A DNA stretch of 64,000 bases from an uncultured Bacteroidales bacterium (GCA_902762385.1 CACWNQ010000008.1:1-64000); one strand, 5' to 3'; positions 34,821-44,577 are shown, counted from the stretch's first letter. Program-made: numbers and translations. Notes: generated by a model not told the origin, from the sequence alone.

Positions 34821-37304
34821 ATGAGACTCAAATCTAGAACCATAATAGCCATTGCAATAGTTGCAATCACAGCGTTAAGCATGACCGCAAGCGATAACAG
34901 CGACCTGGCCTGGAAATATGTGAAAGAGCTCAGCACGCGACTTGCAACTCCTGACAGGACCGACTATAGCGAGGAGTTCTACTACCGCAACTACCTCACC
35001 ACCCTGCAAGCCCGCGACGAGATGCCGTGGGGAAAGACTGTGCCAGAGCGTGAGTTGAAACACTTCGTGCTGCCAGTGCGTGTCAACAACGAGAACCTTG
35101 ACACTGCAAGAATGGTGTTCTACCGTGAGCTCAAAGACCGAGTTAAGAACCTATCAATGGAAGATGCCATCCTTGAGGTGAACCACTGGTGCCATGAGAA
35201 GGTGAGTTACCGTCCCAGCGACGCACGCACTAGCAGTCCGCTCGCCACGATGCGCACAGCCTATGGTCGCTGCGGCGAGGAATCGACATTCCTTGTGGCA
35301 GCTCTGCGCTCGGTGTGCATCCCCGCCCGCCAGGTCTATACCCCGCGCTGGGCGCACACCGACGACAACCACGCCTGGGTCGAGGCTTGGGCAAATGGCA
35401 GATGGTACTTCCTAGGAGCCTGCGAACCTGAACCTGTGCTCAACCTGGGATGGTTCAACGAGAGCGCCTCGCGAGGAATGCTCATGCACACCAAAGTGGC
35501 TGGTGTCTACCACGGTCCCGAGGAGGTAGTGAGCCGCACACCGTGTTACACCGAAATCAATGTCACCAGCAACTACACCCCCACCTCAATCAGGATCATA
35601 AAAGTCCACGATAAAAACGGCAATCCCGTACCAAATGCCACAGTAGAGTTCAAACTATACAACTACGCAGAGTTCTACACTGTGGCAAAAGACTCTACCA
35701 ACGAACGCGGCTATGCTGCACTCACTGCTGGCAAAGGAGACCTACTGGTATGGGTGACAAAAGATGACCTTGTGGCAGTGAAAAAAGAGTCATGGGCTGG
35801 CGATAAAGGAGACTTTGTAATAATAGAGTTAAGTGATAAAGCTTTGCCACGTCATCTAGAACTTGACATCGTGCCGCCACCATTGAGTGCAGTACTACCA
35901 GAAATCTCCGACGAGCAACGTGCACTCAACGACCGCCGCAAGGCGCAGGAGGATTCCATCCGCCAAGCCTACGAAGCTACGATGCCTGTAGAAGCGTGGC
36001 GCGGCAATCACCGCACAATACAGCAGTTCCTTGACGAAGCGAAAAATAAGGTGATGGCACAAAAACTCCTTGAAGTGCTCAGCGAGAAAGACCTGCGCGA
36101 CATCAACCTCGATGTACTACGTGACAATGAGGTGGCGCTAATCGACACCACCGAAATCTACTGCCGCTATGTGCTGAGCCCACGAGTAGAGAATGAATGG
36201 TTAACACCTTATAAAGAATTCTTCCATAAGGAATTAAGCGACAAAATAAGTAATATTAACGATTTAATCGCTTGGACCAAAACAAATATCATAATTGACA
36301 ACGAGCACAATCCTCAGCGCCTGCGTCAGCAACCTATGAGCGTGTACCGCACTCGCACCACCGATGAACTGGGACGCGCCATCTTCTTCGTGAGCGCAGC
36401 ACGCAGCATGGGCTGGCCTGCACGCATCAACGAGGTGAACGGCAAGCTTGAATACTATGCAAATAGCGCTTGGCATGAGGTAAAATTTGAGGAAAGCGAA
36501 TCGCTCAAAACCGAACCTTCGGGAACGCTTCAACTTAATTTCACGCCCAGCGACACCCACAACGACCTCGCCTACTACACTCATTTCACCCTAAGCAAGA
36601 TTGTGGATAACAAACCGCAGTTGCTCACTTACCCCGAAGATGCCACCTGGAACAATTATTTCAAAAACGGTGTGGCACTTGAACCAGGCACCTACATGCT
36701 CACCACCGGCAACCGCCAAAGTGACGGCAGCGTTCTGGCAAGCATTACAACATTTGAAATTGAAAGCAACAAAGAAAGCGATATTGACCTTTCTCTGCTT
36801 AACAAAGATAACGCGTTAAATATTATTGGAACGTTACGTTTAGACGGCTATTATTCTAATGGAGAAAGGAGACTAATTCTTGACAATGACTGCTATCACA
36901 TCGTGGGATTTATAGCACCAAGCAACGAGCCTACCACTCACGCGCTGCACGATATCGCCACCTGTGCCAGCCAAATTGAGGCATTAGGATGCGATATAAC
37001 TCTGCTGACTCTAAACGAAGAACAAGAGCAACGCTTCGACAAGTCACAATTCAGCGATTTGCCAGCTTCAGTGATTTGGGGCATTGACAAAGATAGAGCG
37101 GAAATGTTGGGCACAGTCAGATTCGTTTATGGAACAAATATGGAAGATCTTATCAGGGAAACAAAAGCCAACGAAAAAACCATGCCTCTTTTTGTTGTAA
37201 CCGACAGTAAAGGAAACATCTTCTTCACACAACAAGGATACACCATACACCTGGGAGAACAAATCCTCAAAGCCATCAAAATCCACGCCAACAAGTACAA
37301 ATAA
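34821..37304 (+). CDS. Exported transglutaminase-like domain protein
   Basis: An 827-residue secreted or periplasmic protein. A signal-like N-terminus (to about residue 23) is followed by a transglutaminase core: nucleophile C151 in YGRCGEESTF and H184 in DDNHAWVEAW. Where the third catalytic residue is expected, the strand reads WYFLGACEPE, with Cys/Glu rather than a clear Asp. Next come a carboxypeptidase-regulatory/Ig-like domain (about 255-340, IIKVHDKNGNPVPNATVEF), a second transglutaminase-like repeat around 460-560 (TTDELGRAIFFVSAARSMGWPARI), and a thioredoxin-like C-terminus (LPASVIWGIDKDRAEML, FVVTDSKGNIFF). Such proteins probably act in peptide or cell-wall peptide processing in Bacteroidales; substrate unknown. 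It stands alone before the tRNA-Val gene. Confidence 0.8.
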   Translation: MRLKSRTIIAIAIVAITALSMTASDNSDLAWKYVKELSTRLATPDRTDYSEEFYYRNYLTTLQARDEMPWGKTVPERELKHFVLPVRVNNENLDTARMVFYRELKDRVKNLSMEDAILEVNHWCHEKVSYRPSDARTSSPLATMRTAYGRCGEESTFLVAALRSVCIPARQVYTPRWAHTDDNHAWVEAWANGRWYFLGACEPEPVLNLGWFNESASRGMLMHTKVAGVYHGPEEVVSRTPCYTEINVTSNYTPTSIRIIKVHDKNGNPVPNATVEFKLYNYAEFYTVAKDSTNERGYAALTAGKGDLLVWVTKDDLVAVKKESWAGDKGDFVIIELSDKALPRHLELDIVPPPLSAVLPEISDEQRALNDRRKAQEDSIRQAYEATMPVEAWRGNHRTIQQFLDEAKNKVMAQKLLEVLSEKDLRDINLDVLRDNEVALIDTTEIYCRYVLSPRVENEWLTPYKEFFHKELSDKISNINDLIAWTKTNIIIDNEHNPQRLRQQPMSVYRTRTTDELGRAIFFVSAARSMGWPARINEVNGKLEYYANSAWHEVKFEESESLKTEPSGTLQLNFTPSDTHNDLAYYTHFTLSKIVDNKPQLLTYPEDATWNNYFKNGVALEPGTYMLTTGNRQSDGSVLASITTFEIESNKESDIDLSLLNKDNALNIIGTLRLDGYYSNGERRLILDNDCYHIVGFIAPSNEPTTHALHDIATCASQIEALGCDITLLTLNEEQEQRFDKSQFSDLPASVIWGIDKDRAEMLGTVRFVYGTNMEDLIRETKANEKTMPLFVVTDSKGNIFFTQQGYTIHLGEQILKAIKIHANKYK

Positions 37305-37387
37305 CCCTATATTTCAAGTCCAAAATTCGAGAAAATCAACAAAAAACACACGAAAACGCATTTTTTTGGAAAAAAAATCACGAATTA

Positions 37388-37419
37388 TTTGCACAGTTCA
37401 AAAACTTGCCGTACCTTTG
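37388..37419 (+). promoter_or_regulatory. Promoter of tRNA-Val
   Basis: TTTG at 37388-37391, 20 nt, TACCTTTG at 37412-37419. Confidence 0.85.
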
Positions 37420-37443
37420 CATCGCTTTTCCGCTAAAAAGCAC

Positions 37444-37518
37444 GGGTGCTTAGCTCAGCTGGTTCAGAGCATCTGCCTTACAAGCAGAGGGTCGGCGGTT
37501 CGAATCCGTCAGCACCCA
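37444..37518 (+). tRNA. tRNA-Val (anticodon TAC)
   Basis: A full cloverleaf: acceptor GGGTGCT/AGCACCC, D-arm GCTC/GAGC, anticodon stem TCTGC/GCAGA around CTTACAA, and T-arm with TTCGAAT. Discriminator A; the CCA end is not encoded. Confidence 0.97.
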
Positions 37519-37529
37519 CACAGCAACTA

Positions 37530-37555
37530 GGACGACGAAAGTCGCCCTTTTTTTT
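37530..37555 (+). terminator. Terminator of tRNA-Val
   Basis: GGACGAC-GAAA-GTCGCCC (one mismatch) followed by eight T. Confidence 0.8.
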
Positions 37556-37621
37556 ATTTCCCTGCAGGCAAAAGGCAATAACAGCCCAATAACCACTAGA
37601 GCCAAGCATCAATTGATGGCG

Positions 37622-37831
37622 TCAATCTATTTTCTCAATAATCAAATCGATCGAGTCACCCTCAAGAGAGTTGTACTTGTCGAGATGTACATGGCTACCC
37701 GACTCACATTCCGACAAAGCGACAAGATGGTTAGCTAGTGACAGCAATCCTTCCTTATTTGCCGACAATACAACTTCACGCCCCTGGACCTCAACGTTAA
37801 TTACAAATCCATCTACCCAATTTAACTCCAT
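37622..37831 (-). CDS. Imm32-like immunity protein, orphan
   Basis: A 69-residue protein starting MELNWVDGFVINVE. The segments VVLSANKEGLLSLANHLVAL, GSHVHLD, YNSLE and the C-terminal LIIEK match my memory of the Imm32 immunity family of polymorphic toxin systems. No toxin gene is adjacent; the gene sits alone between tRNA-Val and tRNA-Glu, a typical site for cargo insertion. A -7 box TATCTTTG at 37859-37866 gives a leader of about 23 nt. The frame extends to 37861, but that start would lie inside the promoter. It may protect against toxins of neighbouring cells; the family call needs a profile search. Confidence 0.65.
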   Translation of the reverse strand: MELNWVDGFVINVEVQGREVVLSANKEGLLSLANHLVALSECESGSHVHLDKYNSLEGDSIDLIIEKID

Positions 37832-37858
37832 ACTAGAAAGTGCTAATATTAAACAACG

Positions 37859-37866
37859 CAAAGATA
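37859..37866 (-). promoter_or_regulatory. -7 box of the Imm32-like gene
   Basis: Minus-strand TATCTTTG, which places the transcription start near 37854 and supports the start codon at 37831. Confidence 0.6.
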
Positions 37867-37904
37867 AGCATTATTCTTTACGTGTGATTCATTTCAAGTA
37901 ATAG

Positions 37905-37943
37905 AATAAAAAAAGCGGCTCGCTGAAATCAGCGAGCCGCTTT
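37905..37943 (-). terminator. Terminator of tRNA-Glu
   Basis: A perfect 13-bp stem, AAAGCGGCTCGCT with its complement (37912-37943), followed on the minus strand by a T-run. Confidence 0.9.
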
Positions 37944-37948
37944 CGCAG

Positions 37949-38021
37949 TAGTGGTACGGGGAGTCGAACCCCGGTTTCCGGCGTGAGAGGCCAGCGTCCT
38001 GGGCCACTAGACGATACCACC
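37949..38021 (-). tRNA. tRNA-Glu (anticodon CTC)
   Basis: A 73-nt cloverleaf: acceptor GGTGGTA/TACCACT (first pair G-U), D-stem GTCT/GGAC, anticodon stem CTGGC/GCCGG around CTCTCAC, T-arm with GTTCGAC. Discriminator A; no encoded CCA. The CTC species reads GAG only, so a TTC isoacceptor must exist elsewhere. Confidence 0.95.
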
Positions 38022-38038
38022 ATTTCGGAATTGCGGTG

Positions 38039-38046
38039 CAAAGTTA
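38039..38046 (-). promoter_or_regulatory. -7 box of tRNA-Glu
   Basis: Minus-strand TAACTTTG 17 nt upstream of the mature 5' end. Confidence 0.65.
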
Positions 38047-38169
38047 CTACAATTTTCTGAACCACCAAAATTTTTGTTGTTTTTTTTCAAAAAAAAGTGC
38101 ATTTTCTTCATTTTTCCTATTTACACGCCCATTTCAGTATTAAATAAGGTGTAATTTTTGATAATTATT

Positions 38170-38200
38170 TTTGTTGTTTGCCATGTAATCGTTAATTTTG
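38170..38200 (+). promoter_or_regulatory. Promoter of the GH84 gene
   Basis: TTTG at 38170-38173, 19 nt, TAATTTTG at 38193-38200; leader about 25 nt. Confidence 0.7.
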
Positions 38201-38229
38201 TAAACTATAAATAATCTGCATTTATTAAA

Positions 38230-40161
38230 ATGATAAGAACTTTTTTCTTAACCATGGCGTTAATGGCCATAGCTATGCTAGGTGCCACCGAGGCCTACAA
38301 CATATACCCCGTTCCCCAAAAGCAGGTAATGAATCCTGGCACGGCATCCTTTTCTCAGAGAGTATTTATATTTCCTCAATATGGGATTGACATAGCAACA
38401 ATAAATCGCGCAAAGCAGATACTTAGCGACCATGGTCTTGTTCCAGTGGTGATTGATGTTGGCACACCTAACAACTGTCCGTCTTTCGTGCATCTTAGTG
38501 TAAACAATCCAAAAGAAAAGATTGGTGATGAGCATGATGCCGTGTTGCGTGTCGACCGAAGCATTTTCAATTTGCCAAAATATGACCGTCATATCTTGAA
38601 TCTTAAATCAGATAGTAAAGGTCAAGCTAATGTGGCAATCATTGGTGAAGACACTGACGCTGTGTTCTGCGGACTGGCATCTCTTGAGCAGATGCTCGAT
38701 CAAGGCACAACCGACTTGCCATGCGTCACAATCTACGACTATGCCGACGTAAAGAACCGTGGCATCATCGAGGGCTACTATGGAGTGCCTTATACCGCCG
38801 AGGTGACTAAGGACCTGTTTCGCTTCATGGCCCGATACAAGATGAACACCTATATGTATGGCGCCAAGAGCGACCCTTACCATTCGCGATACTGGGGTGA
38901 CCCATATCCTACAACGATTACTGAAGACCAACAGCGCATTGGCTATCTTAACCAAGACATGATGCGCGATATCACAAAGGTTGCTAGCGAGACTAAGGTC
39001 AACTTCATCTGGGCAATCCACCCAGGCAAGGCGTTTGCTAATGCCGAAGACCCACAAGTGCTCGACAAGATTATGGCGAAGTTTGAGAGCATGCACGAGC
39101 TGGGTGTGCGTCAGTTTGGAGTATTTGTCGACGACGTGGGCGTTCCCAACGACCCTGCCATCATGAAGCTCTGTGCCGACAATTTAAATATGCTGCAGAA
39201 GCGCATCGATGAAAAGTGGAACAAAAAAGGCGCAAAAGCGACCGATACAGTAAAGCCTTTGCACTACGTGCCACAACTTTACGCCCACTCATGGGTGAGT
39301 CGTGAGCGCGCCCGTGAGTTCTTTGAATCACTAAGTGCAACTGCCGATAAAATCAACATATATATTACAGGCGCTAACGTGTGGTCGGTGCCCAATAACG
39401 AGGACCTCGCAACTGTCAAGAGTTGGCTAGGCCGCGAGGTGAGCTGGTGGTGGAACTACCCTTGCAACGACCAGGACCCCACCAAGCTCTTTGTGATGGA
39501 CACCTACAGCAACTTCCGTGACGAGACCCATATCGATAACCTTTCACATATCGAGAAAGGCCTCAAAGGACTCAACACCCTTATCATCAACCCCATGCAG
39601 CAAGGCGAGTTGTCGAAAGTGGCACTCTTCAGCGTTGCCGACTATACTTGGAACAACGCTGCATTCGACAACTACGAGAGTTGGGATGCAGCAATACCAG
39701 CCGTTGTGGGCAAAGAGCGTGCTAAGGCATTCAAAAAACTTGCTCCCTACTTGCGCTATTACGACAACGACGCTCTAGCCTATAAGATTAACAACTATCA
39801 AGCTTCGGTGAAACGCGGGTCGCCAAGGCCTAACAGTCTTCTTGCCGAGTTGCGCGAAGTTAACGATGCTTGCCAGGCGATAAAAGCAATGAAAAGCTCC
39901 AGCAACGAGAGTGACCGACTGCTCTACAACGATGTGCGGCCCTGGCTTCTCAAACTCGAAGCGATGAGCGCCGAGGCAATAGCTCTATTTGAGGGCAAGA
40001 ACCCACCTGCATGCAACTTCGACAAGAATCCCGACTTCCAGTTTGAGACCCTAGGTGGCATGGGTGAGGAAATCTCGCTCAAAGTGCTTACTGCCGAGCC
40101 TGCCACCACATGCTTGATGCCACTGCTCAAGTGGCTACATGAGCAAGACACGATTAAGTAA
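38230..40161 (+). CDS. GH84 family beta-N-acetylglucosaminidase (O-GlcNAcase-like)
   Basis: A 643-residue exported glycosidase: signal peptide (1 to about 22), an N-terminal GH20b-like domain (about 25-170), then the GH84 barrel. NRGIIEGYYGVPYT (176-189) opens the barrel, and the catalytic aspartate pair is D301-D302 in FVDDVG. The enzyme would remove N-acetylglucosamine by substrate-assisted catalysis from glycoprotein or mucin glycans in the periplasm or at the surface. The C-terminal helical region (about 480-640) is present. The M16 peptidase gene follows after 29 nt, suggesting joint expression. No SusC/SusD pair is nearby. Confidence 0.9.
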   Translation: MIRTFFLTMALMAIAMLGATEAYNIYPVPQKQVMNPGTASFSQRVFIFPQYGIDIATINRAKQILSDHGLVPVVIDVGTPNNCPSFVHLSVNNPKEKIGDEHDAVLRVDRSIFNLPKYDRHILNLKSDSKGQANVAIIGEDTDAVFCGLASLEQMLDQGTTDLPCVTIYDYADVKNRGIIEGYYGVPYTAEVTKDLFRFMARYKMNTYMYGAKSDPYHSRYWGDPYPTTITEDQQRIGYLNQDMMRDITKVASETKVNFIWAIHPGKAFANAEDPQVLDKIMAKFESMHELGVRQFGVFVDDVGVPNDPAIMKLCADNLNMLQKRIDEKWNKKGAKATDTVKPLHYVPQLYAHSWVSRERAREFFESLSATADKINIYITGANVWSVPNNEDLATVKSWLGREVSWWWNYPCNDQDPTKLFVMDTYSNFRDETHIDNLSHIEKGLKGLNTLIINPMQQGELSKVALFSVADYTWNNAAFDNYESWDAAIPAVVGKERAKAFKKLAPYLRYYDNDALAYKINNYQASVKRGSPRPNSLLAELREVNDACQAIKAMKSSSNESDRLLYNDVRPWLLKLEAMSAEAIALFEGKNPPACNFDKNPDFQFETLGGMGEEISLKVLTAEPATTCLMPLLKWLHEQDTIK

Positions 40162-40190
40162 TTCACACATTATATTTAATACACATTTCT

Positions 40191-43103
40191 ATGAAATTTA
40201 TTAAAAGATTTGCATTCCTTGCCATGATTGCCTCAACTGCGGTCATGGCACAGGCACAACTGCCCAAGGCAGTAACCTATGAGGGCGATCCCATGCACAC
40301 ACAGTGCTACACACTGCGCAACGGCATGAAGGTCTTCCTTAGTGTTAACCACGAGTCACCACGCATCGCTGCTCATATTGCCGTGCGTACCGGCTCACGC
40401 AACGACCCCGCCGAGACCACAGGTCTGGCTCACTACCTGGAGCACCTTATGTTCAAGGGCACTAAGCAGTTCGGTACTAGCGACCCAGTGAAAGAAGCTC
40501 CCTATCTCGATGAGATTGAAGCCCGCTACGAGCAATACCGCAAGGTCACCGACCCAGCCAAGCGCAAACAGCTCTACCACGAGATTGACAGCGTGTCGCA
40601 ACTAGCAGCACAGTACAACATCCCCAACGAGTATGACAAGCTGATGGCAGGAATTGGCGGCATTGGCACTAACGCCTACACAAGCACCGACGTGACCTGC
40701 TACACCGAGGACATCCCTGCCAACGAAGTTGACCGCTGGGCGCGCATCCAGAGCGACCGCTTCCGCAATATGGTGATTCGCGGCTTCCACACCGAGCTCG
40801 AGGCTGTGTATGAGGAGAAGAATATTGGTATGGCTAAGGACATGTGGAAACTCGAAGAGGCCCTCTATGCCAAGGCATTCCCAACCCATCCTTATGGTAC
40901 CCAAACAACCATAGGTACTCAGGAACACCTCAAGAACCCTTCAATCACCAACATCAAGAATTACTACAACAACTACTATTGCCCAAATAACATCGCCATC
41001 TGTATGGCTGGTGATTTTGACCCCAATAAGGTGATTGCTACGCTCGACAAGTATTTTGGCGACTGGCAGCCTAACAAGAACCTATCACGCCCAGAGTTTG
41101 CACCTCTTAAGCCCATCACAGCACCCGTCGATACTACCGTCTTGGGCCAAGAGGCTGAATTTGTAACCCTGGCATGGCGTCTTGAGGGTGGCAGCTCACT
41201 GCAATGCGACACCCTTGAGGTTATATCAAGCATGCTCAAGAACGAGACTGCAGGCTTGATGGACCTTAATCTCGACCAGCCTCACAAGATTATGGGTTCG
41301 GGTGTCTATCCCGACGAGATGACCGATTACTCACTGCTCATGTTATTTGGTTATCCTAACCAAGGACAGACTCTGGAAGAGGTTCGCGACCTGATGCTCG
41401 GCGAGATTGACAAATTGCGCAAGGGCGACTTCGACAACGATCTTCTCACTAGCGTGGTCAACAACACCAAGCTGCAGTATTTAAGAGGCTTGAACAATAA
41501 CGGAGCACGTGCTAGATACCTTGTAAATGCTTTTATCAACGGCGTTGAATGGGAGCAGGTTGTAGGACAGCTCGACCGCATGAGCCACATGACCAAGCAG
41601 CAGATTGTGGATTTTGCTAATCGCCATCTACTCTCTAACAACTATGTGTGCGTCTACAAGCGTCTTGGCGAGGACACTTCGGTGAAGAAAATTGAGAAAC
41701 CTGCCATCACCCCTATCCCAACCAACCGCGACAAGCAGAGCGACTTCGTCAAGAACCTCATGGCCGAGACTGTTGAACCCATTCAACCTCGCTTTGTTGA
41801 CTACAAGACCGACATGACTGTTTCGAAGACTAAGGCTGGTCTGCCACTGCTCTACAAGCAGAATACCGATGATGACCTGTTCACCTTAGCTTATAAATAT
41901 GACTTCGGCAACACAGCCGATCTTAAGTACAGCCTGGCACTATCATATCTCGACTATCTGGGAACCAAGACCCTGACCCCACAACAGTTCAAGCAAAAAC
42001 TTTACAAACTCGCTTGCAACTTCTCAACATCGGTAGATGACAACTACACCTTCATCACCATCAGTGGTCTTAACGAGAACATGCCTGAAGCAATAGCTCT
42101 AATCGATGACCTGCTCAAGAATGCAACTGTCGACAATGAGGCCTATAGCCAACTCGTTGACTTAATTATCAAGGGACGCAACGATGCCAAAAGCAACCAG
42201 GAGCAATGCTTCGCTCGCTTAATGGCCTACGGTCAGTATGGCCCCAACAATGAGTATACCAACCTCTTGAGCGAGAAAGAGCTTCGTGACATCAACCCCA
42301 GTGAGCTTATTGAACTCGTAAAGAACTTGAGCAACATGAAGCATGAGGTAATGTACTTTGGGCCCATGAGCGAGAAAGACTTCTCAGCAACAATCTCGAA
42401 ACTCCACAAGACTCCAAAGGAACTCATGGATGTGCCATTTGGCATGGACTATATGGAGCAGCCCACTCCCGAAACAGAGATATTGCTTGCTCCTTACGAT
42501 GCCAAGAACATCTACATGGTGCAGTACACCAACAGCGAGCGCGACTGGACTCCTGAGCATGCTCCAGTAATCAGCTTGTTTAACGAGTACTTTGGCACCG
42601 GAATGAACGGTATCGTATTCCAAGAGCTGCGTGAGGCACGTGGTCTGGCCTACTCGGCTGCCGCTCGCTACAACCAGCCTGCCCGTCTGGGCCACAAGGA
42701 GGATGCTTACACCTACATCATCACCCAAAACGACAAGATGATGGATTGCGTTGACGAGTTCAACAAACTAATTGCCGACATTCCTCAGAGTGAGGCTGCT
42801 TTCAATCTTGCTAAAGAGTCGCTCATTAAGAAGTACGCTAGCCGCCGCACCACTCGATTCAACGTACTCAACAGCTATATTTGGGCTCAAGAGCGCGGTC
42901 TCGACTACGACATTTCAGCCAAGGTTTACGAGGCACTGCCCAAGCTCTATCTCTTCGATATCGTTGACTTCGAGAAGGAGAATATGGCAGGCAAACCCTA
43001 CCGCTACCTCATTCTCGGCAACGAGAAGGAGCTCGACATGGATCGCCTGCAGAAGATTGCCCCTGTTAAACGCGTAACTCTCGAGGAGATTTTCGGATAC
43101 TAA
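40191..43103 (+). CDS. Exported M16 family metallopeptidase, two-domain
   Basis: A 970-residue zinc peptidase with a signal peptide (MKFIKRFAFLAMIASTAVMAQA). The inverted zinc motif HYLEH is at 81-85, with the distal glutamate region ELEAVYEEKN. Between them lies a long insertion (YEQYRKVTDPAKRKQLYHEI and onward) often seen in Bacteroidota M16 proteins. The second half is the usual inactive M16 repeat with the substrate-binding R/Y region (ELREARGLAYSAAARYN). It would degrade peptides in the periplasm. It follows GH84 closely and ends at a bidirectional terminator. Confidence 0.92.
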   Translation: MKFIKRFAFLAMIASTAVMAQAQLPKAVTYEGDPMHTQCYTLRNGMKVFLSVNHESPRIAAHIAVRTGSRNDPAETTGLAHYLEHLMFKGTKQFGTSDPVKEAPYLDEIEARYEQYRKVTDPAKRKQLYHEIDSVSQLAAQYNIPNEYDKLMAGIGGIGTNAYTSTDVTCYTEDIPANEVDRWARIQSDRFRNMVIRGFHTELEAVYEEKNIGMAKDMWKLEEALYAKAFPTHPYGTQTTIGTQEHLKNPSITNIKNYYNNYYCPNNIAICMAGDFDPNKVIATLDKYFGDWQPNKNLSRPEFAPLKPITAPVDTTVLGQEAEFVTLAWRLEGGSSLQCDTLEVISSMLKNETAGLMDLNLDQPHKIMGSGVYPDEMTDYSLLMLFGYPNQGQTLEEVRDLMLGEIDKLRKGDFDNDLLTSVVNNTKLQYLRGLNNNGARARYLVNAFINGVEWEQVVGQLDRMSHMTKQQIVDFANRHLLSNNYVCVYKRLGEDTSVKKIEKPAITPIPTNRDKQSDFVKNLMAETVEPIQPRFVDYKTDMTVSKTKAGLPLLYKQNTDDDLFTLAYKYDFGNTADLKYSLALSYLDYLGTKTLTPQQFKQKLYKLACNFSTSVDDNYTFITISGLNENMPEAIALIDDLLKNATVDNEAYSQLVDLIIKGRNDAKSNQEQCFARLMAYGQYGPNNEYTNLLSEKELRDINPSELIELVKNLSNMKHEVMYFGPMSEKDFSATISKLHKTPKELMDVPFGMDYMEQPTPETEILLAPYDAKNIYMVQYTNSERDWTPEHAPVISLFNEYFGTGMNGIVFQELREARGLAYSAAARYNQPARLGHKEDAYTYIITQNDKMMDCVDEFNKLIADIPQSEAAFNLAKESLIKKYASRRTTRFNVLNSYIWAQERGLDYDISAKVYEALPKLYLFDIVDFEKENMAGKPYRYLILGNEKELDMDRLQKIAPVKRVTLEEIFGY

Positions 43104-43167
43104 TATAGTTTATAGTCCAAATTTCACAGTTTTTATTGTCTGTAGTGAGGCTATAAACATCTGAAAC

Positions 43168-43203
43168 AAAAATCCTGCTCAGAATATTCTGAGCAGGATT
43201 TTT
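43168..43203. terminator. Bidirectional terminator between the M16 gene and lpdA
   Basis: A perfect palindrome of 18 bp per arm (AAAAATCCTGCTCAGAAT and complement), with A/T ends giving a T-run in both directions. Confidence 0.9.
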
Positions 43204-43206
43204 CTA

Positions 43207-43227
43207 ATTATGCATTATGAATTATGC
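43207..43227. repeat. Three tandem heptamers
   Basis: ATTATGC, ATTATGA, ATTATGC; the same word family, inverted, as the array at 6156-6197. Confidence 0.7.
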
Positions 43228-43233
43228 ATCCAT

Positions 43234-44577
43234 TTAGAACTGCTTTGCTGCAGCCATTACCACCTCGCTGAGAGTGGGATGACCATGGATAGCGCTTGCC
43301 ATCTTGGTCACCGGCATGCCAGCGTTCATCGCTGTCACAGCCTCCTGTATGAGGTCGGCAGCATGTGGTCCACATATGTGGCAGCCCACGATGGTAAGGT
43401 CTTCGCTGCTGACGATGAGCTTCACCATTCCGTCGGTCTCGCCCATTGCCACGGCCTTGCCATTGCTGCGGAAGAACGACTTGGCAGTTACAACCTCGAT
43501 GCCCTGATCCTCGCACTGCTGCTCAGTAAGGCCCACCATAGCAAGCTCGGGAGTGGTGAACACTGCACTAGGCACGATGTCGAGCTTCACGTTGCTCTTC
43601 TCACCAAGAATGTGAGCGAGAGCCACGCTGCCCTGAGCACTTGCTGCGTGAGCGAGCATGCAACGACCATTAACGTCGCCAATGGCATAGATGCCCTCGA
43701 CATTGGTCATCATGTTGTTGTCAACCTCGATGCCACGACGGCTAGTCTCAACACCTGCAGCCTCAAGTCCTTCGGGAAGTACTGCCTGACGTCCTACCGA
43801 CATCAGCACCTTCTCGGCAACTAAGCTCTTGGCCTTGCCCTTGTGGTCGAAGGTAATCTCAAGACCATCGTCGGTCTTGTGTATGCCGTTGACAGCAGCT
43901 TGAGTGAGGATGTTAACGCCACGTTTGCTCATAACAGTCTTGAGGCGCTTAGCGATGTCCTTGTCGAATGGAGGCAGAATCTCCTTCATAAACTCGACAA
44001 CAGTCACCTCAACGCCAAAGCTGCTGAACACGCCGGCAAACTCCATACCAATCACGCCACCGCCCACAATGCACAGGCTTTTGGGGAGCTCTTGCATAGC
44101 GAGGATGTCGTCGCTGGTCATCGCCAAGTCGGCGCCCTCAATGGGAAGTCCACGAGGTATCGAGCCAGTGGCAATAACGATGGCAGGAGCAGTGTACTGT
44201 TCGCCAGCAACCTCAACAGTCTTAGCGTCGACAAACTTTGCCTCGCCATTTACAACGGTAATGCCGTCGCCACCCATGAGCATTGCCACGCCGTCGCGCA
44301 ACTGCTTAACGACTTCTTCTTTGCGTGCAAATGCAACGCCATAGTCAACAGTCACCTCGCCTATGGTAACGCCAAACTGTGCAGCCTCACGCACGGTGTT
44401 GATAACTTCGGCATTGCGGCAAAGGGCCTTTGTGGGGATGCAACCGCGATTAAGGCAAGTGCCACCTAGCAGGTCGCGCTCTACAATCACCACCTTCTTG
44501 CCGTGGTGAGCGGCCTCGGCGGCCATCTCATAACCGCCGGGACCTGCACCTATAATAATAATATCGGTTGAAATCAT
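43234..44577 (-). CDS. lpdA: Dihydrolipoyl dehydrogenase
   Basis: A 447-residue flavoprotein (E3 or L-protein) that reoxidises dihydrolipoamide with NAD+. The FAD motif GAGPGGYE is at 10-17, the redox-active disulfide is C41/C46 in GGTCLNRGCIPTKAL, a second GGGVIGME motif binds NAD, and the C-terminal active-site HGHPTLSE is complete. It closes the glycine cleavage cluster and overlaps the gcvPB stop by 4 nt, so it is probably dedicated to GcvH. Confidence 0.96.
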   Translation of the reverse strand: MISTDIIIIGAGPGGYEMAAEAAHHGKKVVIVERDLLGGTCLNRGCIPTKALCRNAEVINTVREAAQFGVTIGEVTVDYGVAFARKEEVVKQLRDGVAMLMGGDGITVVNGEAKFVDAKTVEVAGEQYTAPAIVIATGSIPRGLPIEGADLAMTSDDILAMQELPKSLCIVGGGVIGMEFAGVFSSFGVEVTVVEFMKEILPPFDKDIAKRLKTVMSKRGVNILTQAAVNGIHKTDDGLEITFDHKGKAKSLVAEKVLMSVGRQAVLPEGLEAAGVETSRRGIEVDNNMMTNVEGIYAIGDVNGRCMLAHAASAQGSVALAHILGEKSNVKLDIVPSAVFTTPELAMVGLTEQQCEDQGIEVVTAKSFFRSNGKAVAMGETDGMVKLIVSSEDLTIVGCHICGPHAADLIQEAVTAMNAGMPVTKMASAIHGHPTLSEVVMAAAKQF

